Shown here one piece after another: positions 24,328-36,460 of a DNA stretch of 64,000 nucleotides. Numbering within the stretch: the stretch's first letter is position 1; every line of letters begins with the position of its first letter. Both the position numbers and the translations under genes were made by a program. Source of the DNA: Panicum virgatum (taxonomy: Eukaryota > Streptophyta > Magnoliopsida > Poales > Poaceae). The DNA lies in contig NC_053138.1 in the NCBI RefSeq assembly GCF_016808335.1, positions 13,571,900 through 13,635,899 on the forward strand. Reading direction: 5' to 3'. The notes below the pieces were generated by a model. It did not search any database, was not told the origin of the DNA, and was given only the letters and a program-made list of their open reading frames with translations.

Positions 24328-25079
24328 AAAGAGAAAGCGAGACCGGCATCTCCCGACTCGCCCGCATGTAGCCGGCGAAGTCTGACCAAAAAGCGCTGCC
24401 GCGGCTAGGATTAGACAAGCTGACTCCGCTGCATTAAATGGCGGTAAGGTCCGTCACCACTCTGCTCCATATCACCCACACGAGACGCCGGCAACGAGCG
24501 AAACCATAAAACTTGCTTTTAGGTCTTCCACAATGTGTAGCTTCACTAGAAGCATCATATCACCGGTGATGCTTGTTTCGCTTGTAGTGTCGCAGTGCGT
24601 AGCATCACTTTCTTCCCATACCTGGAATCCAAAATAGAATTAAAAATTTCAAACTCATCTCTTCTCTCCTTACCTCCAAACGCATGCAGCAAGCACCGGG
24701 GGCACCTTCTTGCGCCGAAGTCAGAAAATTTTTATCAGGCAACAGGTGCTGCAGTGTTGGAGCACGGTAGGAGTAATACTTAAAAGTAGTTGATTCTCCG
24801 CGTTGCCGCGGAATTTAAAAGAGCTTTTCGATAAATTATGATAAAAGTTACAATAATTTTTTAAATAAAACTCTATGGAGAATACGCAGTAAGACAAATA
24901 AGCATTTAGATTGAGTTTGCTAAAAAATAAAAAAATGATAGATTTTTTCTAATGAAGAAAAACTCGTATAATTTTGGTTCAATTTGAAAATTTAAAGTGT
25001 AAAATCACCTTAATTAGAGAGTTGGAAAGGCGGATGTTTCTCGACCCCGACGATCCATTTTGTTGCCTTTGTGATAATT
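24328..25079. other. Intergenic sequence, no gene seen
   Basis: Mixed then AT-rich sequence. TTCTCCGCGTTGCCGCGGAA near 24790 resembles the GC-rich hairpin near some Helitron ends, but no CTRR end follows. Nothing is called. Confidence 0.4.
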
Positions 25080-25565
25080 TATTTTGAGTGGAGCACTTGA
25101 TGTAGGGCAAGAAGAAAGAAAGACATGAGAATTAATTTATTTTGAGTGGAGCATTTGTTGTAAGGAAATGAGATAGGAAAGACATGAGAATTAAATCAAA
25201 GTGATTATTTATTTTGAGTGGAGCACAGAAGATGTGTGTACTACGCACATAAATAAAATTGGTATAAGGATAGTGTGACGTGATGTTCATGTGTAAGCTA
25301 ATTAAGATTTTATTTAGTTTGCTTTGCTTTCTACATGCATGCACGACAATACATGTGTGACTGTGAATAATCGGCGTGCAACTTTCGGGCTTGATTATAT
25401 TAATTGCCGCGAGCTGGTGGAAAAAGTACATGAGTTTTGTGATTATTTATCTGAGTGGAAGCACTTGCTGTAGGGGAGGGAGATAGAAATACATGAGAAT
25501 TAAAGCAGAGTGAACATTTATTTTGAGTGGAGAACAGAAAGTGAAAAGACATAAGCTAGAATGAT
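25080..25565. repeat. Degenerate tandem repeat (TTTATTTTGAGTGGAGCA unit)
   Basis: The motif TTTTGAGTGGAGCAC with a following AGACATGAGAATTAA recurs near 25080, 25138, 25208 and, after a gap, 25450 and 25517. The spacing is about 60-70 bp. Confidence 0.65.
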
Positions 25566-25585
25566 GAATCAACGGTCATGATTAA

Positions 25586-25658
25586 ACTTAGATTTAAGAT
25601 CGAATGGACATAATTTTCTTAATAATTTAAGATCGAATGGACATAATTTTCTTAATAA
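25586..25658. repeat. Near-perfect tandem duplication, unit about 36 bp
   Basis: The unit ATTTAAGATCGAATGGACAT followed by AATTTTCTTAATA is present twice in a row. Confidence 0.85.
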
Positions 25659-25819
25659 TGTGGCACAATGTGAGTTGAGAGAAATATAAATTAATGATTT
25701 GTAGTGGGGACCAACTATATAGATTTTATCGATTCAAAAAATGCTTTCAAGCTTCACTTTAGCAGTACACTGTGTAGGGCCTTAGATGCCACGCTCTCTG
25801 GGCCCAAGATAGATGGGCC

Positions 25820-25976
25820 TGTCCATCGGTCGGTATTTGCACCGTGAACATTGGGATTGGCACAAACGGCCTTGATGATGGATGGTCTAGATGCAGCAAC
25901 GAAACTGCCAGTGAATTTGTTCCGTCTGTCATTTCTCAGTGAGTCAGTGTGCGCGTATGACTCTGGGCTCCTGAGG
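25820..25976. repeat. Host segment copy 1, duplicated at 26143-26223 plus 28461-28560
   Basis: Runs from CTGTCCATCGGTCGGTATTT to CTCTGGGCTCCTG. The second copy is split by the hAT element. Only a few substitutions separate the copies. About 160 bp of other sequence lies between copy 1 and copy 2. Confidence 0.85.
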
Positions 25977-26223
25977 CCCTGTTTAGATTACGGCTCGTAA
26001 ACCCCGTAAATCTAAAAAAACGTCTGTCGGTACCTCTGTACTAGGTTACACCCTCTTGCTGTGTCTAGGTGAGGGCCTCGTAGTTACCACCCGGCTGTGG
26101 GTCTCCACCTCTGGACAGCGCCAAATGTTGTGGTTTGTGGACCTGTCCATCGGTCGGTATTTGCACTGTGAACATTGGGATTGGCACACAAACGGCCTTG
26201 ATGATGGATGGCCTAGATGCAGC

Positions 26224-28460
26224 TAGGGTTTGCAAAACTTGTGGGAACCGGTTCGATTTGGGCCGGTACCAAACCGGACCAAATTCAAAATTCAAATTTG
26301 AATTCAAAAAAAATGAAAAATTCCCAAAAAATTCCTAAAAATACTTCAAGGTGCCACGAATCTAATGGTGTCAAATTTTTTTCAAAAATTCGTTCATTTA
26401 GTATAGTTGGCGGAATTTAGAAGTTAAATCAAAAGAAAAAAGAAAAAAGTGACGACCCATTAAGGCCCACGTTGCGCTGCATGCATAGATAGGGTTCTGG
26501 ACAGCCTGGGGAGGGGTCGCGCGACCCCCCAGAACCCTGTCCGCCCCCCACCTGCTCCCTGTCCGCCGCCCGCAGCTGGTAAGCCGCCCTCCGCGCCCGG
26601 CTAGCCGGCCGGTTAGTCCGGCCCGGGCTCGGATCTAGTCTCCGACCGGTGCTCAGGGGCGGTTAGCCGGCCGGTACGAGCGGCTAGCCGGCCGGTATCG
26701 CCGGTAAGCCGGTGCGACCGGGAGAGAAGGTAAGAAGTGAATTTTTTTTAATAGAATGATTGGTTAGGTGTATGATTTAGAATATTAGATGATTTGTTTT
26801 AGGATTTAGGTTAGAGTTAGGTGTATGGCTGATATGTTTTAGGTTTTAGGTAAGATTTATGTGTAGGAATTAGGATTTATGTAAGATTTAGGTGTATGAT
26901 TTAGGATTTTATTTATGTGATTGATATGTTTTTGTTGTCCATGTATGCAGATAGACAATGGCAGGCAAAGATGTTGTATGGGAACACGGTGAAAATCTTT
27001 ATCCGGGATGGCGATGCAACTATTGTCGTACGCAGAAAGGAGGAGGTGGTGCGACTAGATTGAAACAACATTTGGCTGGGCGCGGGGCAAAGGTGGTCCA
27101 TTGCAGGAATGTGCCACCTGATATGCGGGACTTCTTTCAGCGTGAGTTGGATAGGGCAAAGAAGGCAACTGCTGACCGGGCCCGAGAGAGGTTGAGACGG
27201 GAGAAGGCTGCAGCGGAGGGAAACTATCTCGGTGACGAAGAAGATGAGGATGCTCAGGTGCAACGTGCCATGGATCTATCAAGAGTTCCGACGGGGGTGG
27301 AACAGAGAGGAGGTTCATATGAGCGTGGATGGGGTAGTGGTTCGACGAGGGGGAATGTTATGCAGAGGATGTTTCGAAGGACCACTTCGCAGAGGGAGAG
27401 TCCTGTGGTGGAGGACTATAATTTGGCAGCTGGTGGGAGAAGAGGAATGACGCAACCAAGGATTGATACAGGCTCCTGGACGCAGAAGGGTAAGAATGCA
27501 AAGGAAGCTATTGGTAAAGCTTGGTCAAAATTTTTCCATATTGCAGGAGTACCTGGAAGACAGGCTGACAGTCCATACTTTGTCAGCGTGGTCAGGGAGA
27601 CACAGAAGTGGGGTAAGTCTCCTTTCATTGGAATGATATCTATGAGCTTACATTCTTGTATCTCATGATTTTCATATGGTTGCAGGTGAAGGTATCGCAT
27701 CACCCACTGGACGGGATATTGATGGCAAGTACCTTGATCAGAACGAGCAAGACTTGAAGACGAGGTACGTAAAGTTTCAGAAAGACCGGTCTTTATTTGG
27801 CGTCACGTTGATGTGTGATTCAAGGACTGGCCCGACGAGAATGAGTGTCATCAACTTTTTGATATATTGCAATGGGTCACGTGGTTCCATAAATCTATTG
27901 ATGCGAGTGAAAGAACTCAAGATGCTGCATATTTATTCAAGATAGTCCCTAAACATGTTCCATTCACATTGACTATGTGTTTGATATGTTACTAAACAAT
28001 ATGTCTTTGTTTGCAGGAGATTCGAAAGGTGGTGGAAGAGATTGGACCGGAGAATGTCGTGCACGTAGTCACCGACAACGGCTCGAACTACAAGAAAGCA
28101 TGCAAGAAACTTCTAATTGAGGTGTATGAACACATAGCTTGGACACCTTGTCTAGCACACACCGTCAATTTGATGTTGAAGGATATAGATCGAAGGCCTG
28201 AACATGATGTTATGATCAAGCAGTACAAGCGAATTTCAAATTGGAATGCCACTCGATTTGGAACCAACTACATGCTCCTAGAGAGCATCTATCGAAAACG
28301 TGATCGTTTCATACAGTAGATGACATCTACTGAGTTCCAACACAGCAAATGGGCGAATACCGAAGATGGTAGATTTACTCATGCAAGTTTTGCAAGTATG
28401 GAGTAGTGGAATGCATTAAAATATATCATCGATACGGTTCAACCAATATACAAGTTCCTT
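26224..28460 (+). mobile_element. hAT transposon, 3'-truncated
   Basis: The left end TAGGGTTTGCAAAACTTGTG is a typical plant hAT terminus. It is followed by a subterminal region with repeated GCCGGCCGGT motifs (26.58-26.72 kb) and then a BED-finger hAT transposase. The right side stops inside the coding sequence and returns abruptly to host sequence (TGGATGGCCTAGATGCAGC), which repeats the 19 bp just left of the element. The hATC dimerisation region and the right terminus are missing. Confidence 0.85.
26958..28460 (+). pseudogene. hAT transposase (BED finger + DUF659), broken
   Basis: Exon 1 starts MAGKDVVWEHGENLYPGWRC with a BED zinc finger (C-x2-C at CNYC, then the RLKQHLAGRGAKVVHC histidine/cysteine side). 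The intron donor is at 27614 (GTAAGT) and the acceptor at about 27685. Exon 2 carries the DUF659 part (LFGVTLMCDSRTGPTR) and shows a 1-nt loss near 27870, before WFHKSIDASERTQDAAYLFK. The next donor is mutated (AAG|ATAGTC in place of GT). The following exon, from 28017, has VHVVTDNGSNYKKACKKLL and TPCLAHTVNLMLKDI. In-frame stops lie near 28317 and 28405. The C-terminal hATC domain is absent. It cannot be functional. Confidence 0.87.
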
Positions 28461-28560
28461 GACTCTGGATGGCCTAGATGCAGCAACGAAACTGCCAGTG
28501 AATTTGTTCCGTCTGTCATTTCTCAGTGAGTCAGTGTGCGCGTATGGCTCTGGGCTCCTG

Positions 28561-29214
28561 GAACGAAGTACTGCGAGTGCGCATCAAATCATCCAAAATC
28601 TGAACGCCCTCCCCTGCCGAGCGCGGCAGCACCGCAGGCGCAGGAGCGGGCCGAGGCTGACCGTCGCCGTGGGAGAAGGACGGTCTAGGTATCCAGATGG
28701 AGATTGTCATGGCCGCACTGACCTCCACGACGAGGTGATTCGCGAAATCCGCCACAGGCCAGAGCCAGACGCATTCGCGATGTGAGCCGTCATGGGTCTT
28801 GCTCCGGAGTGTGCTGCTGTGTTTCCAGCTTTGTCCTTCTTCGAGTTCTATTGTTTCAAGCTGCAGCGCACCTTCCCCGGCCTACAAGGTTAGGGATCTC
28901 AACGTTGGATGCCATTGGCAGCTTTGCAGCAACGCCAAAAGAAAGTGCATGATGGTGGACTGATTGGATTTTGGAGCAGACACTTGCAATGGTCACAAAA
29001 GAACCAAACGGGAAAAATTGCTGCATACACTAGGAACAAAGGCTGGGAGAGAGGGAGGACTGTATCTGATTGGCGTAACAATGGATGCCTGAGAAGCAGC
29101 CAGGCTGAGCAGTTAGAGACTATAGAATGAAAACAAATGCTATATAAATCGATCGAAAGGAAACAACTTTGCCATGCGACATGCTGGCATTGCGTTGCGT
29201 TGCCCCAGGCGGCG
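28561..29214. other. 3' flank of the receptor-kinase gene
   Basis: 28.6-28.8 kb is GC-rich with short open frames on both strands and no domain. From 28.85 kb on is probably 3' UTR or downstream sequence of the minus-strand kinase. No further gene is supported. Confidence 0.4.
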
Positions 29215-32200
29215 TCACGGAGTCGGGCCCCTGGACCGCTCCTCCTCCGACGCGCCCCTCGTCCCCTCGCTCTCCTCCGTCGTCGCGCGCCCGTGCCCGC
29301 CGCCGATCTCCTCGACCATCCTGACGACGTCGGCGGCGTCCGGGCGCGCATCCGGCGCGGTAGACACACACGCCATGGCCACCTGGAGCAGCGCCACCAT
29401 CTCCTCCTCGGCGCCCCCGCCCATCCGCACCAGCTCCGCGTCGAACACCTCCGCCGTCCACTCCTCCCGCACCACCGACTGCACCCACCGCGGGAGGTCC
29501 ACGGCGCCGTCAACGCCCTCCAGGGACGCGTGGTGCGCGGGGGACTTGCCCGTCAGGAGCTCCAGGAACAGCACCCCGAGCGAGTACACGTCGGACCTGA
29601 ACGTCGGGCGGCGCGCGTCCACGAGCTCCGGCGCGCGGTACCCGCCGCCGCTCCCGCCGGGGCGCGCGGGGGCCGGGGGGAAGATCTGGTGGAGGCAGTA
29701 GTCGGAGAGCGCGGCCGCGTCGGGGTCCGGGCGCAGCAGGAGGTTGGAGGACTTGACGTTGCCGTGAACGAGGCTGTGGGCGGTGTGCAGGTGCGCCACG
29801 CCGCGCGCGGCGCACAGCGCAGTCCGCATCCGCGCCTCCCAGTCCATGGGCGTCCGGCCGGTGCCCCGGCCCCCTGTGTCCAAATCCACGGTGTGTTAGC
29901 ATCCCCGACCGACAACACAACAGTGCACAGACAGAAAAATCAGCTGTATGAATACGCTGCTATTTTCATCATTGTACTAGCATATACTAGCTAAATTTCA
30001 GACATCATTTGCCCCTAATTCAGGCCAGGGCTTAACTTGTCTATCGCAGTAATACTGGTGAAACAGAATCATTTGGCGTTTTCATTACAGAAATACAATC
30101 TCCAACTGGATATTGGCTACATGAGCTAGTGGTCATTGTCCATGGAATGGGCCACCAGTGACGCGCAGAATTATAACTTGAACAAAAATACAGTGATGCA
30201 TGCACAGTGACCTACTCCTTTACAATTAGATAAGCAAAATGGTCAAGGAAGAGAACAAAGTAGGTGTGGTAGGTAGAGCGATTAAACAGAGAAACAGCAA
30301 CATAATTGTACCAGCAATCGGCAACGCTCGTTGCCGGTTGGCGTCTAGTTGTCTAAATGCACAAAACATTAAGGCTGGTGTAACTTAACTGCTATGAGTA
30401 TTGGTGTCAACTCGATGAATTACGTCGAATATGCAGCATAATAGAGCAACAAAAAAAATAACATACTGAAGAATAGAAAGTCATCACACATGCTAGCATG
30501 TTTCCCTTAAAAAAATAACATACTAGCATGTTTCCCTTAAAAAAAAGGAGCATCACACATGCTCGTATGCCAACGCATCTGATGTGGACGATCGATCAAA
30601 ACCTTGACTTTTTGGCTTTTTTCCATGCTTTTGGTCAGTGTTTTTAGACACTGAGCAATTAGAAGTCAGTGGTTAGGATAGATGGAAGACAATTGAATGT
30701 TGTTTCAGTAGGCAGCAGGGACACATTGACGGGGAAGCAGGCCCCACAGGGCAGTGGCAGTGGGACTTGTTTGAGGCAGCAGCGGGCACAAGAGAGTAAC
30801 CACTCCTGCAAGTCTGAGAACTGAACGGCACCTATTTTCTGAATGAGAGTGGTTGCATCCTTGTATTCTAAATCATACTCTGATAGCATCTGTATACACG
30901 AACCTGACAGTGAAGTCCCCGAAACGACGACGGCATGGACAGTTCCTTGCTCGCAAGAATTCAAAAGTGAGGACGCCATCGCGGATAAGCGATGGCTACG
31001 GGACCATAAATTTCGATTTCAGTCACTGTCAGATGATTGGCCCTAACCGAACAGGAATCTGAATTCTGAAAAAAAAAAAAACGCTAGTCAAATTGCAAAT
31101 GCTCCCTCTCAATCCCTTTCAAGGGATTGGAGCCTAGTAGAGCACAGCTGAAGGAAAGGGTGGAGTAGCTAGCGGCCTCCAAAAGACCGTGTCCGCGGTT
31201 GGCATGAATGATTGGAGCGAAGGATGGTCCTGTCAGTTTGAGTAAGCGCTGCAGTTGACACAAGTTTTACACCACTATCTTTTCAAGGGGAAAAAACAAG
31301 TTTTCACCACTCGGCATCACATTTAGACCGGATGTCCGGATCGATTTAATCATTGATGCAAACAGGGATGCTGAAGGACAATTATGTTTGATCTGGACCT
31401 TCTTGATGCCTTGAGCTCAGGTCTGAACGAACGATATACTAGCTGTTTGACCACGCCATACTTGATCTACACTCCATGGTATGGTACTACCGTACTAGCA
31501 GTACCGTGTACATGGCTTGTTAGAGGTACGCGATGAACCAGAGGCAAACATTCCCCGGAGAAACACCGTACCTGCGCTGCAGTGCCCGTTTGCGTGCAGA
31601 TGGAGCAAAGCAAACTAGCGGCGGGCGAGTGGGCTCGGAGCTACTGCAGCGCTGAATTGGGTGGTTCCAAGCGGCAGCAGACAAACAAGGGTGCTGCGGC
31701 TAATGTTCTCGTACCACCTACTAGTACCTGTACTCCGGTTGCAGGCAATCATGCCGGCAGGGCATGTCGCCGGCAAGCTCCAATTTCCAATCGTGCTCAG
31801 CTGTCAGCTCTCGACCCCATTCCGTGGCCCGGCGTCCAAAGCAAGCAAATTTCTCCGCTCCTATCTATCGCATGCTCATGTCTTTCGTCTCTCTCAGTCT
31901 CACAGTTTCGCTGACTTTACAGGCAGCCTCCCCCTCCCGCAGCAAACCGATCGCACACCTACCACGTAACAGTACTCGTGCTTGAGAAAGAAGGGAGCAG
32001 CCGAGCAACGCGGACACGAAACGCCGGAGAGGATTGCAAACAGCCAAACACAAAACCCCGTAGAGGTTTGCAAACACAAACACTGGAGAGGATTGCAAAA
32101 CCGGGCGAATCGCGCGCAACGCCGGCCGAATGCCGGAATGCGGCCGGAATTCCTTGACCGCGCGCAGCAATGGCAGCTGGTAAGCAAGTTCGATCGATGA

Positions 32201-33547
32201 CTCACCGTGGAGCCGGGCGGAGAGGCTGCCGCCGGGGAGGTAGTCCACGACCAGCAGCTTCTCGTCCTTGGAGTAGTAGTACCCGCGCAGGGGCACCAGG
32301 TTCCGGTGCTCCGCCGCGGCGCCCGCCGCGGCCTCCACGCACGCCGCGAACTCGCGCCGCGCCACGGCCACGTCCCGCAGCCGCTTCACCACCACCGTCG
32401 TCCCTTCCTCCAGCACCGCCTTGTACGACGTGCCCAAGCTGCCCTTGCCCAGCACCTCCGCCGACGCGCGCAGCAGGTCCTCCAGGTCGAAGCTGTAGTG
32501 GTGCTGCGCCGGGCCCTGATTCCCCACGAACACCAGCCGGCTCCGCTCTGCCGCGCGCCCCGCGGCGGCGGCGGCCGCCACGCTGATGTCCTTGGAAGAC
32601 GAGGTGAACTCGCCGCCCGTCATCTCCCCCGACGCCGTCGACGGGGTCAGGCCCCGGGTCGGCGGCGTCGTCTTCTCCTCCTCCTCGCCGGTGGCTGCGC
32701 GACGGTGGTGGTGGACGGCGCACAGCACGAGGAGCACCAGGGCGAGCAGCGCCGCGGCCCCGGCGCCCACCGCAATGGCCACGACCGCCGCGCCGGACAG
32801 CTTCCTTTTCTTCTTCGACGAGGGCACAGGGACACCGGGAGGAGAGGGCGCCGGTGACGAGAAGGGCTGGCATGGCTGGTCCATGAGGGGCGGGCCGCAG
32901 AGGTGGACGTTGCCGGCGAAGGACTCTGGCGGAAAGCTCGCGAGGGTGCTGGGGATGGAGCCGTTGAGGTCGTTGTAGGAGACGTTGAACACCTCGAGCC
33001 GGCGGAAGCTGAGGCTCGGGAGGCTGCCGGAGAGGCGGTTCGCGTCAAGCCTCAGCGACTGGAGCCTCGTCAGGTTGCTGAGCGCCGACGGGACGGCGCC
33101 GGTGAGGTTGTTGCGGGACAGCGCGAGGTGCTCGAGCGAGGCGAGCCGGCCGACCTCGGCGGGGATGGCGCCGGTGAGCAGGTTGCCCTGCAGGTACAAC
33201 GAGCGGAGCCGCGGGAGGCCGAGGAGGTCACGGGGGATGTCGCCGAGGAGGCGGTTGTCGCGCAGCGAGAGGACCTCGAGTCCCCGCAGCCCCCCGAGCG
33301 TGCCCGGCGGCACGCCGCCGATGAGGCCGATGCCCGGGAGGTGGAGCTCGACGACCGTGGCGTTGGCAGCGTCGCACCGGACGCCGGTCCAGGCGCAGGC
33401 CGGCACGGACGCGTTCCAGCCCAGCGCGCGCTCGTGCGGCGTGCCCGCGAGGAACGCCTGCAGCGCCGACCGCTCCTGCTGCGGCGGCTCCGCGGCCGCG
33501 CAGGCGACGGCGGCCAGCACCAGCAGCAGCTGCACGGGCGCGCCCAT
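29215..33547 (-). CDS. LRR-III receptor-like protein, probably inactive kinase (At2g26730-like)
   Basis: Two exons, 33547-32206 and 29873-29215, give 666 codons plus TGA; the phases join at ...LHG. Order: a signal peptide ([19 protein letters not shown]); an LRRNT with CAWTGVRC; about five LRRs (LxxNxLxGxIP type); a Pro-rich stretch; a basic KKKRK; one membrane helix ([20 protein letters not shown] region); a juxtamembrane part; a kinase-like domain. The glycine loop (LGKGSLGTS) and the VVVKRL lysine are present. The catalytic loop reads VHGNVKSSN (no HRD Asp) and the DFG site reads SDY, so it is likely a pseudokinase, as is usual in subfamily LRR-III. The intron between LHG and the kinase C-lobe is 2332 bp. 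I chose the Met that starts the signal peptide rather than an upstream in-frame Met at 33793. Confidence 0.92.
30659..30979 (-). other. Unrecognised 106-codon open frame in the kinase intron
   Basis: It reads [19 protein letters not shown] at the start and has several Cys residues (SCARCCL). The composition is not low complexity. I do not recognise a family. It could be a captured exon or chance; the rest of this intron (29874-32205) shows no element with clear ends. Confidence 0.25.
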
Positions 33548-34929
33548 TCTGGGCCGCGCCCAGGGGACGGACGGGTAGGACACGCACGCTACGGCCTGGA
33601 TGGACGCGCGCTCTGCCGACGCCAAGGCATGGCGCGGTGTGGAGGGGAGGGGGGAGAGCAAGCAAGAGGGCCGGGACGAGACGAGTTTTCTTTGGTTTTT
33701 ATGCGTGGCGGGCGGAAGCCGAACTTGGTTGCTGGTTGGTGACCCCAGTCCGGATGGGTGCTTGCTTGCTGCTGGTGGGTGTTCCTTGCGCACTTGGCTG
33801 TATGCATCCAGAGTGGCAGAGCGTGGTGGCTTGTGTCATGTACCGTGTGGCAAGGCTGAGAGCTTTCTATGTCAGCCTGGACAGCGCTCGGCGCCAGATC
33901 AGACGACTGGGCCGCATTTGTCGTGTCGCCGCCAAAAATTTGCAGAGGCCGGCGTGTGTGAATGGCAGCTGCTGCATTCCAATTCCATGGTGGTGACCGC
34001 CGGATACAGCAGCAGAGCACAGCAATCTGCATCAGATAGGTGAAGGAATCAAGAACTCTCCCAGCAGCCGAAGCAAGGAATGCTCCCCTGTCTGAATGGT
34101 CCAGCCGCCCGAAGACCATCAGCATTTCAGCAAGGCGGTGTACATATTAGCCGTCAATTTTTTGCCGATGCAACCATACCACGGTCTGACACGCCGAAGC
34201 GGTGAGGTTCAAGGACAAAAGACAGTGAAAATCCCTGACTCCTAGATGCTCATTCTAGCCGTGGGTCGGAAGCAACGGATCGACTCCGCGGCCCCGGGCG
34301 CAGGTCTCATCTCTTTCCTTCCCGGGGACATGGGCATCGATGTCCCGGCCCAACGTGTCGAGCGCGGCCGCGCCTCTCTTCCACGCTGGACGCTCTAGTA
34401 TGAAGTCTGAACCGGTCTTGGATAGGCTAACGGCACGCTTTGCTGTTGCTTGATCTCGGCTCCCTATCCTTTTCAGCTCCGTTGAGGCGTCGAGCGGCCG
34501 GCTCTCGCCATGATGATGATGGCCGCTCCACCTGGCAATCATGGTAATCGATTTCGAAAGCTGTGATCGAGGAGCTAGGAACCAAGCACGTTATAGTACT
34601 CTAGCCTCTCGAGACATTCAGATTTGAATCCATCGCGGTCACAGGGTCCAGGGCGGGTATGCTGGAGCATCGCATCATTCCGCTGCCGGCGAGCGATTGA
34701 GCACAAAGGCCACAAGGCCTCTTCGGCTGATATTTTCTTTCTCCGCGTTCCTGTCCCCCTCCCGGTCCTGGGCTCCTGGATCAGTAACACTAACACCGAT
34801 ACGGCATCACCGCATGGCTCTGCACTCTAGTTTTTGTAACTTTGCAGTCATAAATCGTAGCGATTGTTAAATGGTGGAGGTTTCACAGAGAAGTGCTTCT
34901 CTCTCATTTTGTTGTGCTACAAAATGTTG
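33548..34929. other. Upstream region of the receptor-kinase gene
   Basis: This should hold the 5' UTR and promoter of the minus-strand kinase. Open frames here are shadows of GC-rich sequence. No core promoter motif was fixed. Confidence 0.4.
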
Positions 34930-34966
34930 CGCACATGCGTTTTTTTTTGAAAGTTCGCACATGCGT
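34930..34966. mobile_element. 15-bp poly-T micro-insertion with 11-bp target duplication
   Basis: CGCACATGCGT is repeated exactly at 34930-34940 and 34956-34966 around TTTTTTTTGAAAGTT. This is the footprint of a truncated target-primed (LINE-type) insertion. Confidence 0.7.
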
Positions 34967-35992
34967 ATTCGGATTAGTTGATAAAACTATTAGTATTGTA
35001 CAGTGCCTATTCATTGGCACCAATATTTTCTTCCTTTGCTTTTCGGCTTTTCTTTTTTTTAATCTCCCGCTCTTTTCCTTTCATTTTCTTTCCTTTTTTT
35101 TTCCCTTTTTGGTTAGCGGGTTTGATGATGCGCTCATGCGCACTCAAAACTTTCAGGCTCAGAGCACCAACCAGCCCAACTCAGCCCATCTTCCTTCCCT
35201 TGTTCCCTCTCAAGTCTCAGGCCCTATTTGTTTCTGCTTTTATGGATATCGCTTATCTGAGAATCAAGATTCTGAGATAAGCCAGCTGCCTGAAGAATCG
35301 GCTGTCTGGATAAGCTGAGTGTTTATCAATCCTGATTATTTTGAGTCGATTCTCTGAGTTGAGTAGTAAAATATCTAAAATACCCCTAGGCTGATGATGT
35401 TTCCTTTTTTTACTGAATACTAGCAGAATTCAATAATTGTTATATTTTTTGAGTGTCTTGACTACATAATTATTAAATTTAGCATCACAACTACATAATT
35501 AAATTACAATTAGATTAAATATAGATTAATATCATAAATATACCAAAAGATGTTTTTTTGTAGAGAAAGGAATTGAAGCTAGCTATGTTTATACGTCAAA
35601 ACATGTGTTTAATATGATGCATATATGTGCTAAGAACAGCTTGACAAGAAAATAATAGCTCAAATCTTGTAGGGGTGCTGGTCGGGGTGGAAGGCAGAGT
35701 CGGGGTGGGATGCTCCGGCGCTGCTCCTCGGGGATGAAGCGACGACGACGCGGCACAGTCCAGGTGTCGGGAAGGGGCAGGGGCGCAAATCAGGATGCTG
35801 CGGCGCTGCTTCAGGTCGGGGAGAGGCGGTTCAGGGGCCGCAGGTGCAGCTCCGGTTGGGGAACGGCGGCGCAGCTCCAGTCCGGGAGTGCAGGGCGGCG
35901 GCGCAGATCCACTCCGGAGAGGTAGGATGGCCCGATTTCGGTGGGAGTGGGAGACGGAGGAGGGGTATCGAGGGGAAAAATTCTTCCGGTTA

Positions 35993-36460
35993 TGTCAAGA
36001 ACAAGCAAGAACGAGAGAATCGAGATCGAGAAGTAGCGGAAGAACTCAGAGAAATTCAGGTCAACAAGCGAGAAAGTAGTGGGTAGTTGTAATTCACTGC
36101 AAGATCACCCGAGTACACGATAATGCGCCGCCAGGGAGATGACGATAAATACTACTTCTACAGCTACCAACTACGCTAGGGTTTAATGTTCAGATCATTC
36201 GATAGCGTTTACAGATCGCAGGCCAACACCTAAATAGCAGGGTGCGGCTGAAAAGAAACGGAAACTTAACACTGTTTAGCGTTTGAGAACGGCCGGTACA
36301 CAACGGCACATCCCAGACGTTCGATCCCCATCGCATGGTAGAAGTGAAATCGCCAAACCGTTAGACTTGCCGCTGGCTTCTACTAGAGTGACAACTGAAG
36401 AAGGTGTTGATCGATTCAGAAGTTCAAACATTCAGGTATTCAGGTAGCTACTGCCTGACA
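35993..36460 (-). repeat. 3' LTR of the gypsy derivative
   Basis: This is a 468-bp copy aligned without gaps to 38053-38520. It carries 12 of the 16 A/T states at variable sites. Confidence 0.95.

Noticed and set aside
24785..24835. Possible Helitron 3' end (CCGCGTTGCCGCGG hairpin)
   Set aside because: No CTRR terminus or matching 5' TC end; hairpin is weak.
27940..28016. Possible AT-AC (U12) intron in the hAT transposase
   Set aside because: The donor ATAGTCCC does not match the U12 consensus ATATCC; a G-to-A mutated GT donor is simpler.
33547..33793. Upstream Met at 33793 as the receptor-kinase start
   Set aside because: It would place 82 residues, including basic and Pro-rich sequence, before the signal peptide; the Met at 33547 directly begins a classic signal peptide.
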